Assembly (NCBI RefSeq): GCF_038002605.1
Contig: NZ_JBBOCT010000001.1
Span: 3,968,001 to 4,032,000, forward strand
Source of the DNA: Bacillus sp. FSL K6-3431
GTDB taxonomy: Bacteria > Bacillota > Bacilli > Bacillales > Bacillaceae_C
Direction: 5' to 3'
DNA: 64,000 bases
Part shown: in pieces, positions 17,375 through 25,860 of the stretch
Layout: every line of letters begins with the position of its first letter
Position numbering within the stretch: the first letter of the stretch is position 1
The notes under the pieces: generated by a model
The model's input: the letters and a program-made list of their open reading frames with translations, nothing else
Told to the model about the DNA's origin: nothing
Databases searched by the model: none
Position numbers and translations under genes: made by a program

Positions 17375-18208
17375 TTAAAGCTTAAAATAACTACGAAGTA
17401 AATAAGATATCCATTTACAATGAGCGTGATTTCGAATATTTTCTAGCAAGCCTTTCAAAATAGCAGGGCTAAATGTTGGTTCAAGCAGCTGTTGCTTTAA
17501 CAGGATTAACGATTCTTTTTCAATAGACTCTTCAATTTCTTTTATTTTTTGTTCTATGATTTCAATGATCTGTTCCCTCTTTATTTCTTCGTTCATCGGT
17601 TGCTGAAACATTTGGACAAGCTCATGTGAAATAAATGGGACAGTAATATGTCTAGCTAGTAAATTTGTTTTTTCCACAAGCGATTGAGATAGTAAGTCCA
17701 AATCTAGCGGTAAGTTATAGAATAAAAATAACTCTGAATAAGTTTTCATAAAGCCTTTAATACAATAAATCAAATCATATTTTGTATGTTGGATCTCTTC
17801 ACCATATAATCGTTCAACCATCGTTAAGATAACATTCTCCATTAATCTGTCATAGTAACGCATTTTAAAAATAAGTTCTTCGTTAAATGATTGCGTTTGC
17901 TCTTTGATGAGAATTTTGGCGAAATCAGAATGCTGATGAAAAGAATGAAACGTTGCAAAATAAAATTTGTATAAAAGTTTTTCATTATCATTTGTATTTT
18001 TGACCTGGTAGTCAATATTGGAGGTGAATTGCATCATAAAATGATCAATCAATGCTAAAATCAATTCATCTTTTGATTTGAAAGATAAGTAAAAAGCACC
18101 TTTAGAAATACCGCAATGCTCTGTTATTTGTTGAACAGAGGTAGCTTCAAAACCTTGTTGTGCAAAAAGTTCTAGTGCTTTATCCATAATTAATTGTTTT
18201 TTTATCAT
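17375..18208 (-). CDS. TetR/AcrR-family regulator, long form
   Basis: The N-terminal 50 residues form the TetR helix-turn-helix (ALELFAQQGFEATSVQQITE, then GISKGAFYLSFKSKDEL). At 277 residues it is longer than the usual 190-210, with an extra C-terminal region that includes a charged helix (IIEIIEQKIKEIEESIEKES). It diverges from the RND pump gene at 18,306, the arrangement of yerO and swrC in Bacillus subtilis, where the TetR member is similarly long. A 14-base perfect palindrome in the pump promoter is its probable operator. It likely represses the pump until a toxic ligand binds. Confidence 0.88.
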   Translation of the reverse strand: MIKKQLIMDKALELFAQQGFEATSVQQITEHCGISKGAFYLSFKSKDELILALIDHFMMQFTSNIDYQVKNTNDNEKLLYKFYFATFHSFHQHSDFAKILIKEQTQSFNEELIFKMRYYDRLMENVILTMVERLYGEEIQHTKYDLIYCIKGFMKTYSELFLFYNLPLDLDLLSQSLVEKTNLLARHITVPFISHELVQMFQQPMNEEIKREQIIEIIEQKIKEIEESIEKESLILLKQQLLEPTFSPAILKGLLENIRNHAHCKWISYLLRSYFKL

Positions 18209-18236
18209 TTTATTATATCGCTCCTAGGTCATATGA

Positions 18237-18265
18237 TTGACAAGTGACTAATTAGTCATTATTAT
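18237..18265 (+). promoter_or_regulatory. RND pump promoter with embedded palindrome
   Basis: TTGACA (18,237-18,242) and TATTAT (18,260-18,265) are 17 bases apart. Between them lies the perfect palindrome TGACTAATTAGTCA (18,245-18,258), filling the spacer. This is a classic steric-repression layout for the TetR protein encoded next door. Confidence 0.8.
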
Positions 18266-18305
18266 AAAGAAATGAGCTTGATAAGTCAAATAGAGGTAGG
18301 TGTAG

Positions 18306-21300
18306 TTGGTGAAAGGTTTAGTCAACTTTGTTTTAAAGAATAAATTAGCAGTATGGCTGCTGACGATTATCATTGTTGCATCTGGTATTTACTCAGGTAC
18401 GCGAATGAAAACGGAGACGATTCCAGATATTTCAATTCCTTACTTAATGGTAATGGGCGTATACCCGGGGGCAACCCCTGAGCAAGTAATGGAAGACGTG
18501 TCCATGCCATTAGAGAAGGCAGCAGAAAACCTTGAAGATGTGAAATCCGTTTATTCAAATTCCTATTCTAACATGGCAAGCATCCAAGTGGAATACGAAT
18601 ACGGTATAGATATGGATGAGGCGAAACGTGCATTGCAATCTGCGTTAGATGCAGTGACACTACCAGAAGAAGCACAAAAGCCATCAATAACAGCAATTAG
18701 TATGAACATGATGCCAGTTGTTGCACTAAGTGTAAGTAGTCAGAAAGAAGATATTGTTGAACTAACCTCAACAGTAGAGGAAATATTACTTCCGAAAATG
18801 GAAAAAATCGATGGTGTTGCGTCTGCAACAATTACGGGTCAGCATATTGAAGAAGTGCAGCTAACGTATAACAAAGAAAAAATGGCTGAACTTGACCTAA
18901 CGGAAGATAAAGTAAAGGAAATGATTCAAGCAAGTGATCTTGCCGTTTCATTAGGCCTTTACGAGTTTGAAGAAGGTGAACAAGCTGTATCAGTAGACGG
19001 TAAGTTCATGACAGCTAATGAATTGAAGGAAATGCTTATTCCTGTAACACCGTCAGCTGCAAATCCATCACCATTTGTGAAACTTAGCGATATCGCTACA
19101 ATTAATGTAGTTGGTAAAGTAGAATCGGTTTCCCGTACAAACGGTGAAAATGCCATTGCCATTCAAATTATCAAAGGGCAACAAGCGAACACAGTTGATG
19201 TTGTAAACGATGTGAAAGATTTAATCAAAGAGGAAGAGAAAAAAATCGATGGTCTTGTAATCGATGTATCACTTGACCAAGGTGAGCCAATTGAAGATTC
19301 GATTTCAACGATGATTGAAAAAGCGTTATTTGGTGGTTTAATTGCGATATTAATTATTCTACTATTCTTGCGTGATTTCAAATCAACTATTATATCAATC
19401 GTATCCATTCCAGTTTCGATTTTCATGGCTTTACTGCTACTAAACTGGTTAGATATTACATTAAATATTATGACGCTTGGTGCTATTACAGTTGCGATCG
19501 GTCGTGTAATCGATGACTCCATCGTAGTAGTTGAAAATATTTATCGGCGTCTGCATTTAAAAGAAGAGAAATTAACAGGGCGCGCACTAGTGCGTGAGGC
19601 GACAATTGAAATGTTCAAACCTATTATGTCATCCACATTAGTAACGGTTGCGGTATTCGCACCACTTATCTTCGTTGGTGGTATGGTTGGCGAGCTGTTC
19701 ATGCCGTTTGCTTTAACAATGACGTTTGCGCTTGGTGCTTCGTTAATTGTTGCGATCACAATCGTACCTGCATTATCTCACTTCTTATTTAAGAAAAAAT
19801 TATATAGTGAAAAGACAGAAAGCAGTCATAAAGAAGCTGGTAAACTAGCTAAATCATACAAAGGTATTCTTAAATGGACACTTAACCATAAATGGATTAC
19901 TTCCATCATATCCATTGTATTATTAGCTGGTAGTGTGGCGTTAACGCCATTAATCGGTTTTAGCTTTATGGGTAGTGAAGAAGAAAAAGTGATGTACTTA
20001 ACATACACGCCGGAAGCAGGCGAGCTAAAGGAAGATACATTAGCGAATATTGAATTGGTAGAAGAAAAATTATTAAAACGTGATGATATTGATATTGTTC
20101 AATTATCTGTGACGGAAAATGGCGATGAGATGTCAGCAATGATGGGTGGCGGAGCAGGCGGTGCTTTAATGTACCTAATCTTCGACCCAGACATGGATGA
20201 TTTCCCAGAGGCTCGTGAGGAAATTGAAGATTACGTGTTCAACATTGATCAATCAGGTGAATGGAAGAGCCAGGATTTCACTTCTATGTCAATGTCTACA
20301 AACGAAGTTAGCTACTCATTCTACAGTGAAGATTTAGATAAACTAAATGAAACTGTTAAAATGGTAGAAAATGTGATGAATAAAAATGACGGCTTAGAAA
20401 AGGTTTCTTCAAGTGCAGAGGATGCCTATGTTGAGTACACATTCAAAGTAGCACAAGATGAATTGCTACAGTATGGTTTAACGACAGGTCAAATCGTCAT
20501 GATGTTAAGTCCAACAACAACAAAAGATGTTTTAACAACGGTTGAAAAAGACGGTAACTCAATAGAGGTAATCGTTCAGCAAGAACAGGCAGCACAACCA
20601 AAATCAATCGATGATATATTAGCAACAGAAGTACCGACAGCAGTTGGTGCACCAATGAAACTTTCTGAGCTTGTGAAAGTTGAGAAAGGCACAACACTAA
20701 ATACGCTTGCTCGTAGTCAAGGTGAATACTACGCAACGGTTTCTGGAACAATCATCGGTGATGATATTTCCAAAGCAACATCTGAAGTAGATAAAGCAAT
20801 TGATAAATTAGATTTACCTAAAGGTGTTACAATCGGCGTTGCTGGTGTAGCCGCAGATATGACGGAAACATTTACACAACTTGGTGTCGCAATGCTTGCA
20901 GCAATCGCAATCGTGTACTTCATCCTTGTTGTAACATTCCGTGAGGGTGTCGCACCATTTGCCATCCTATTCTCGTTACCTTTTGCGGTAATTGGTTCAT
21001 TCGTTGGTTTATTAATCGCTGGTGAAACAATCTCTGTATCTGTCATGATGGGGCTGTTAATGTTAATTGGTATCGTTGTAACAAACGCCATCGTCCTCGT
21101 AGATCGTATTATACGAATGGAACGTGATGGTATGGTTATGCGTGAAGCGATTCTAGAGGCCGGTGTAACGCGTTTACGCCCAATCTTAATGACAGCTATC
21201 GCAACGATCGGTGCATTAATTCCATTAGCAATCGGATCAGGCGGCGGTGGCGGCTTAATTTCGAAAGGCCTTGGTATTACAGTAATTGGTGGTTTAATCA

Positions 21301-21395
21301 GTTCAACGTTATTAACATTAATTGTTGTACCAATCGTTTATGAGATACTATCGAAGTTATTCAAGAAAAACCGTAAAGAAATAGAAGAAGACTAA
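18306..21395 (+). CDS. swrC: RND-family efflux transporter, SwrC/YerP-like
   Basis: The 1029-residue protein has the duplicated RND layout: one membrane helix, a large extracytoplasmic domain, six helices, then the same again. The proton-relay motif is in IGRVIDDSIVVVENIYRRL near residue 400, and the second half has the paired MLIGIVVTNAIVLVDRI region near 925. Gram-positive SwrC/YerP proteins of about 1050 residues export surfactin and other lipophilic compounds without an outer-membrane partner. The start is TTG 18,306 or GTG 18,309; AGAGGT at 18,292-18,297 suits either. Its promoter contains a perfect palindrome and the divergent neighbour is a TetR regulator, as for swrC/yerO. The exact substrate is inferred from family only. 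Confidence 0.9.
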   Translation: MVKGLVNFVLKNKLAVWLLTIIIVASGIYSGTRMKTETIPDISIPYLMVMGVYPGATPEQVMEDVSMPLEKAAENLEDVKSVYSNSYSNMASIQVEYEYGIDMDEAKRALQSALDAVTLPEEAQKPSITAISMNMMPVVALSVSSQKEDIVELTSTVEEILLPKMEKIDGVASATITGQHIEEVQLTYNKEKMAELDLTEDKVKEMIQASDLAVSLGLYEFEEGEQAVSVDGKFMTANELKEMLIPVTPSAANPSPFVKLSDIATINVVGKVESVSRTNGENAIAIQIIKGQQANTVDVVNDVKDLIKEEEKKIDGLVIDVSLDQGEPIEDSISTMIEKALFGGLIAILIILLFLRDFKSTIISIVSIPVSIFMALLLLNWLDITLNIMTLGAITVAIGRVIDDSIVVVENIYRRLHLKEEKLTGRALVREATIEMFKPIMSSTLVTVAVFAPLIFVGGMVGELFMPFALTMTFALGASLIVAITIVPALSHFLFKKKLYSEKTESSHKEAGKLAKSYKGILKWTLNHKWITSIISIVLLAGSVALTPLIGFSFMGSEEEKVMYLTYTPEAGELKEDTLANIELVEEKLLKRDDIDIVQLSVTENGDEMSAMMGGGAGGALMYLIFDPDMDDFPEAREEIEDYVFNIDQSGEWKSQDFTSMSMSTNEVSYSFYSEDLDKLNETVKMVENVMNKNDGLEKVSSSAEDAYVEYTFKVAQDELLQYGLTTGQIVMMLSPTTTKDVLTTVEKDGNSIEVIVQQEQAAQPKSIDDILATEVPTAVGAPMKLSELVKVEKGTTLNTLARSQGEYYATVSGTIIGDDISKATSEVDKAIDKLDLPKGVTIGVAGVAADMTETFTQLGVAMLAAIAIVYFILVVTFREGVAPFAILFSLPFAVIGSFVGLLIAGETISVSVMMGLLMLIGIVVTNAIVLVDRIIRMERDGMVMREAILEAGVTRLRPILMTAIATIGALIPLAIGSGGGGGLISKGLGITVIGGLISSTLLTLIVVPIVYEILSKLFKKNRKEIEED

Positions 21396-21439
21396 TTGAT
21401 TGGCATTCTTTGAATGCACTGAAAAGAATTAAAAGAATG

Positions 21440-21480
21440 AGAAGCTAACAACCTATTACAAGGTTGCTAGCTTCTTTTGT
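21440..21480 (+). terminator. Terminator after the RND gene
   Basis: AGAAGCTAACAACCT pairs with AGGTTGCTAGCTTCT (one mismatch), followed by TTTTGTT. Confidence 0.85.
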
Positions 21481-21791
21481 TATTTCTATATTGATTAAAA
21501 CTTTCTAAACTTGGAAATTGGAAATTTGAAAAAATGTCGTACGGTATCTGAAAAAAAGCGTATTCCAAATAAGGATTGATTTTGAGGAAAATTCATTGCT
21601 TCAAATTTGGTCATCAATCCTGCTATTGGAAAATGACAAAGTATATCATTATGATCAATAAGGCTGTTCCAAGTCCTGCTTGCAATCTTCCGCTGTAATA
21701 AAACCAATTAGATTGATTTTAGGGTAAATAATTCAGTTAATTTAAAGCGGAAGTTTAGATATAACTGCATTATTACAAGAAAAAAATAGAT
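21481..21791 (-). other. Intergenic stretch with faint minus-strand frame
   Basis: The minus-strand frames here include hydrophobic pieces such as GLGTALLIIMIYFVIF, split by stops, which may be debris of a membrane protein. I cannot assign a family. No other structure is evident. Confidence 0.3.
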
Positions 21792-21847
21792 AAAAAGGAA
21801 ATGTCCCATAAGTCGATAATCAACGACTTATGGGACGATTCCTTTTT
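21792..21847 (-). terminator. Terminator of the XRE-cupin gene
   Basis: AAAAAGGAA, then GTCCCATAAGTCG, pairs with CGACTTATGGGAC and TTCCTTTTT. It is symmetrical and probably works both ways. Confidence 0.85.
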
Positions 21848-22406
21848 AAGTTGGATAATATAAGATCATACTTAATCTAGTTAATGATTTCCCGGAATTA
21901 TGATAGGCATGGGGTCGATCAGCCTTGAATCTGATAGAATCTCCATTTTTTACAGTGTATTCATTGTTATTTACACGTACAGTTAGTTCTCCTTCAAAAA
22001 CAGTTAATAGCTCTTCAGTCCCCTCCATATGCGAATCAGCACTTAGGAATCCACCTTTTTCTATCTCAACTGAATAAACTTCAAAGCGTTTATCATCTTC
22101 GAATGGAAAATAGGGATAGACTCTATATTTTCCATTGTCTTCAGATAATATTTGAATTTCTCTTCTTAAAACAACTTTTGTATCTGGTTGTGGATTATTT
22201 ATTAGTGAAGTAAAAGAAACCTTTAGTCCATTTGCTATTTTCCAAACCGTTGTAATTGTTGGGGTTGATTCTCCCCTTTCAATTTGCCCTATCATTGTTT
22301 TGCTTACTCCAGTTAATTCCGCCACCTTTTCAAGACTTAATTTCTTACTATCTCGCAAAGCTTTTAAATTTTTTGCAATGATAAGATGTATTTCTTCCAT
22401 AAACAC
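21846..22406 (-). CDS. XRE-family regulator with C-terminal cupin
   Basis: The 186-residue protein has an XRE helix-turn-helix (LSLEKVAELTGVSKTMIGQI, residues about 24-43) and a C-terminal cupin barrel (GTEELLTVFEGELTVRV, then a second histidine near DRPHAYHN). Such HTH-cupin proteins sense small metabolites, often amino acids. It diverges from a LysE-type exporter at 22,518 with two palindromes between them, so it probably controls that exporter in response to its substrate. The ATG at 22,406 follows AGGAGT. Confidence 0.9.
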   Translation of the reverse strand: MFMEEIHLIIAKNLKALRDSKKLSLEKVAELTGVSKTMIGQIERGESTPTITTVWKIANGLKVSFTSLINNPQPDTKVVLRREIQILSEDNGKYRVYPYFPFEDDKRFEVYSVEIEKGGFLSADSHMEGTEELLTVFEGELTVRVNNNEYTVKNGDSIRFKADRPHAYHNSGKSLTRLSMILYYPT

Positions 22407-22422
22407 ACTCCTATTCTTATTG

Positions 22423-22470
22423 CGCTATATAGCGTATGTATTGTACAATATAACGTAAGTCGTTATATTG
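22423..22470 (+). promoter_or_regulatory. Two palindromes between XRE-cupin and lysE-like genes
   Basis: CGCTATATAGCG (22,423-22,434) is a perfect 12-base palindrome. CAATATAACG (22,446-22,455) and CGTTATATTG (22,461-22,470) are perfect 10-base arms around TAAGT. Both lie in the shared promoter region and are likely XRE-protein sites. Confidence 0.65.
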
Positions 22471-22517
22471 AGCATATAGGACACTATAACATACACACAC
22501 CACGAGGGGGTTCCAAT

Positions 22518-23102
22518 TTGCCTTTATTATCATTGCTGTTATATGCTTTTGTTGCTAGTTTTACCCCAGGTCCAAATAACATTATGGCCATGTTATTTGC
22601 TAATAAATATGGGTTTAAAAATACAATTAGATTTTGTTTAGGAGTAGGTACTGGTTTTTTTGTAATCATATTATTGAGTTGTTATTTTAATCTATTACTT
22701 AAAAATGTCATTCCAAAAATAGAATTTATTATGACGATCATAGGTACAGCCTATATGCTGTATCTGGCTATAAAAATTATTACTAGTAAAAATAACGATA
22801 AAGACACTGATGGAGGCAAAAATAATAGTTTTTTTGCAGGTATGCTATTACAATTCGTTAATCCGAAAGGGATTTTATATTGCATCACTGTTATATCAAC
22901 TTTCATCCTTCCATATCACACTTCAAATTTTAGCTTATTATTTTATTCAGTATTTCTAGCTATTATTGGCTTCATGGGAACTTTCAGTTGGAGTATATTT
23001 GGTTCGATTTTTAAAGAATTCATATCAAAGTATAGAAGTCAGTTTAATATTATTATGGCTTTATTATTAGTGTATAGTGCAGTATCGATTCTGGTAGGAT
23101 AA
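22518..23102 (+). CDS. LysE-family amino acid exporter
   Basis: The 194-residue protein begins (L/M)PLLSLLLYAFVASFTPGPNN, the LysE/RhtB signature, and has about six membrane helices with the PKGILYCITV region mid-protein. LysE-type proteins export basic or other amino acids or related metabolites. I place the start at TTG 22,518, seven bases after GAGGGGG. The longer open frame upstream lacks family similarity and overlaps the divergent gene and the palindromes. Control by the XRE-cupin protein is likely. Confidence 0.88.
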   Translation: MPLLSLLLYAFVASFTPGPNNIMAMLFANKYGFKNTIRFCLGVGTGFFVIILLSCYFNLLLKNVIPKIEFIMTIIGTAYMLYLAIKIITSKNNDKDTDGGKNNSFFAGMLLQFVNPKGILYCITVISTFILPYHTSNFSLLFYSVFLAIIGFMGTFSWSIFGSIFKEFISKYRSQFNIIMALLLVYSAVSILVG

Positions 23103-23211
23103 AACATTCATGTATGTATGACGTATGCTATTGGTAGAGAATAATACGAGCAACAGTACTTGACGTATAATTTGGCACAAATGAACTTACGAATGAAAAG
23201 AAATACTAGGA

Positions 23212-23250
23212 TAAGCTAGCCATTATTTATCAATAGTGGCTTTTCTTTTT
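23212..23250 (+). terminator. Terminator between convergent genes
   Basis: An imperfect stem (AGCCATTATT with AATAGTGGCT) with a T-rich tail lies between the LysE gene and the HxlR gene. Confidence 0.55.
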
Positions 23251-23294
23251 CTTATGCCGTCAATCAGAAGGCATTCTCAAACATTAGTAATTTT

Positions 23295-23609
23295 TCACGT
23301 CCAGTGCGCTCCCCACTTTTTCATTTCCTTAAGTATAATATTAAAGGCCCGCCCTTTCTCTGTAAGTGAGTATTCTACAGTAACGGGAACGGTAGGATAG
23401 ACAGTCCGAGTCACTATTTGATTTTTCTCCAAATGCCTTACAGTATCTGTTAAAGCCTTAGGGCTGATTTTTTGAATGCTTTTTTGTAACTCCCCAAAGC
23501 GTTTCGTTCCATCAAAAAGTTCTCGCAATACAAGAAATGACCATTTTCCTCCGATTATATTAAGCGCTTTCTCAATAGAGCATTCGATATGAATTTCTTT
23601 TGTTTCCAA
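23295..23609 (-). CDS. HxlR-family transcriptional regulator
   Basis: This protein of about 104 residues shows the HxlR winged helix: CSIEKALNIIGGKWSFLVLR, then FGELQKSIQKISPKALTDTV and the wing VTVEYSLTEKG. HxlR proteins sense aldehydes or electrophiles or, in some cases, redox state, and often regulate a divergent enzyme gene. I prefer the TTG at 23,609 as the start because TGAGGTG lies about eight bases upstream; the GTG at 23,618 would overlap that site. The divergent epimerase gene at 23,843 is a possible target. Confidence 0.88.
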   Translation of the reverse strand: METKEIHIECSIEKALNIIGGKWSFLVLRELFDGTKRFGELQKSIQKISPKALTDTVRHLEKNQIVTRTVYPTVPVTVEYSLTEKGRAFNIILKEMKKWGAHWT

Positions 23610-23842
23610 TAAAATCACCTCATCTATCGTTCTTAAAGTAACTATAAAAAATATATTAAGTTACTATATTTTCATTATATCAAATAAATTTCAGTAGTTG
23701 TAAAAAGATGGTAGCCAATCTATACTTTTGATAACGGTTCCCGTTAAGTAAACAAGCTAATGCATAATGTTATTTATCTTGCCAAGGATCTGAAATACGG
23801 CAATTGATTGGAAAGATACTAAATATGGGGAGGCGGGATGAT

Positions 23843-24703
23843 ATGACAAAAGTTGTGATCACGGGCGGGAGTGGCCTTTTAGGGCCAGCAGTTATAAAAG
23901 AGTTTTTAGTTCATGGGTATGAGGTAGTGAATGCAGATATAAAATACCCTGTTGAGTCACTCTGTCAGACAGTTATTGTTGACTTACAAAACCTAGGTGA
24001 AGTTTATGGACTATTGGCTGATGCGGATGCAGTTATCCATTTAGCTGCAATCCCAGTTGCATACTCACATCCTAATGAAGTGACATTCCAGAATAATGTA
24101 ATGTCTACGTATAATATTTTAGAAGCTGCTGGAAATCTTGGTATAAAAAAAGCAGTGATCACTTCTAGTGAGTCTTCTTATGGAATTGTATTTTCTAAAA
24201 AGGAGATAGCTCCAAAATATGTTCCTCTTGATGAAGAACACCCACAAATACCGGAAGATAGTTATGGGCTATCAAAAATCGTCAATGAACAAACTGCAGA
24301 TGCGATCCATCGTAGAACGGGCATGCAAATTGTTTCCATGCGATTGGGAAATGTCATTACATCAGAAAAGTATCCTGATTTCCCAAGCTTCATTCAAGAC
24401 CCTGAGCAGCGAAAAACCATTTTATGGAGCTATATCGATGCGAGGGATGCGGCAACAGCATATCGATTAGCTATTGAAACGGATGATCTTGGTTCGGTTG
24501 CTTTGAATATTACGGCGGATGATTCAAGTATGGATATTGAAAGCGAAGAGCTAATGAAGACTGTTTATCCAGATGTACAAGATATCCGCAAAGAATTAAA
24601 AGGCTATGAAACACTAGTAAGTAGTGAGAAGGCTAAAAAGCTTTTAAACTGGGAGCCTGTTCATAAATGGAGAAAATATGTGAATACAGCAGTATCAAAA
24701 TAA
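23843..24703 (+). CDS. NAD-dependent epimerase/dehydratase
   Basis: The protein of about 286 residues has the extended short-chain dehydrogenase N-terminus (VVITGGSGLLGPAV) and the YxxxK active site in SYGLSKIVNEQ near residue 145. That suits nucleotide-sugar or related epimerases/dehydratases. The ATG at 23,843 follows GGGAGG by 10 bases; the longer frame from 23,804 has no good site. The next gene, an aldo/keto reductase 130 bases on, may share its function. Substrate unknown. Confidence 0.87.
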   Translation: MTKVVITGGSGLLGPAVIKEFLVHGYEVVNADIKYPVESLCQTVIVDLQNLGEVYGLLADADAVIHLAAIPVAYSHPNEVTFQNNVMSTYNILEAAGNLGIKKAVITSSESSYGIVFSKKEIAPKYVPLDEEHPQIPEDSYGLSKIVNEQTADAIHRRTGMQIVSMRLGNVITSEKYPDFPSFIQDPEQRKTILWSYIDARDAATAYRLAIETDDLGSVALNITADDSSMDIESEELMKTVYPDVQDIRKELKGYETLVSSEKAKKLLNWEPVHKWRKYVNTAVSK

Positions 24704-24832
24704 TTAATCGATTAAATAAGCATAGTTCTATTGATTTCAAGGCGAAAAATGATTGATAGCGTTGTCAAATCTTTCTAGCATAATGATATTAATTTTGGAA
24801 TGTAATTTAAATATAAACTAGGAGTGTTTTTA

Positions 24833-25753
24833 ATGAAGTATAGACGACTAGGTAAAACTGATTTAAATGTTTCCGTTGTTGGTGTCGGTACATGGCAATT
24901 TGGAGGGGATTGGGGGAAGGACTTTAATCAAAACGAGGTTGATGCCATACTTTCACGCGCAAAAGAGTTGGGCATTAATTTGATTGACACAGCTGAATGT
25001 TATGGACCGCATCATATGTCTGAACGTTTTATTGGAAATTTTCTGAAGAGGGATCGCCGTGAGGATTGGGTTCTTGCTTCTAAATTTGGACATAGATGGC
25101 ACGATTCTTGGGGTCATGCATGGAGTGTCGATGAAGTTCGTGTGCAATTAGAAGAATCTTTAAAAGTATTACAGACAGACTATATTGATCTTTATCAGTT
25201 CCACTCCGGTTCAGATGAAGATTTTGATAACGATGATCTTTGGACAATGTTGGATAAGCAAGTACAAGCTGGGAAAATCCGAAACTTAGGAATTTCAATT
25301 GGTAGCAATGCTAATATACATCAAACGTCACAAGCAACAAAGGTGAATGCAAAAGCAATTCAGGTCGTTTATAACCGAATCGATCAAATCCCTGAAGAAA
25401 ATGTATTCCCTTCTTGTATCGAGCAGGATTTGGGCGTATTGGCTCGGGTTCCTTTAGCAAGTGGGTATCTAAGTGGTAAATATAAGCCTGGAGCTGTCTT
25501 CAGTGATAATGTAAGGAAAGGACATAATCGAGAAGAAATTGATGAAAAGCTACGTCTTGTTGGGAAAATACAAGAAAATGAAGTTCCGGAAGGAGTCAAT
25601 TTGGCAGAGTGGGCGCTGGCTTGGTGCTTACAAAACCCTGCTGTTACATGTGTGATCCCTGGCTGTAAAAGCCCTGAGCAAGTTGAAATGAATGCAAGAG
25701 CAGCTTCACTTGATATAGTAAAAGAAGATCATCCGAGTGCAGTGACTATTTAA
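24833..25753 (+). CDS. Aldo/keto reductase
   Basis: The 306-residue protein opens MKYRRLGKTDLNVSVVGVGT and holds the AKR tetrad: Asp and Tyr in LIDTAECYG, Lys in VLASKFGH and His in YQFHSG. The C-terminus has the cofactor-binding motif TCVIPGCKSPEQV. It reduces aldehydes or ketones with NADPH in the cytosol. The ATG at 24,833 follows AGGAGTG by a normal distance; the GTG at 24,824 overlaps that site. A strong terminator follows. Confidence 0.9.
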   Translation: MKYRRLGKTDLNVSVVGVGTWQFGGDWGKDFNQNEVDAILSRAKELGINLIDTAECYGPHHMSERFIGNFLKRDRREDWVLASKFGHRWHDSWGHAWSVDEVRVQLEESLKVLQTDYIDLYQFHSGSDEDFDNDDLWTMLDKQVQAGKIRNLGISIGSNANIHQTSQATKVNAKAIQVVYNRIDQIPEENVFPSCIEQDLGVLARVPLASGYLSGKYKPGAVFSDNVRKGHNREEIDEKLRLVGKIQENEVPEGVNLAEWALAWCLQNPAVTCVIPGCKSPEQVEMNARAASLDIVKEDHPSAVTI

Positions 25754-25803
25754 ATAAAAATTTGTAGATAACTTGTTCTAATGGTGGAATATCTGAAATG
25801 AAT

Positions 25804-25843
25804 AAAAAGCAGCCCCATATTAGATATGGGGCTGCTTTTTAAT
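25804..25843 (+). terminator. Bidirectional terminator
   Basis: AAAAAGCAGCCCCATAT pairs perfectly with ATATGGGGCTGCTTTTT between convergent genes. Confidence 0.9.
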
Positions 25844-25860
25844 GGGGTTTTCGTTAACTT

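Noticed and set aside
22386..22517. N-terminal extension of the LysE-family protein
   Set aside because: It overlaps the divergent gene and the operator palindromes, and family similarity begins at the TTG at 22,518.
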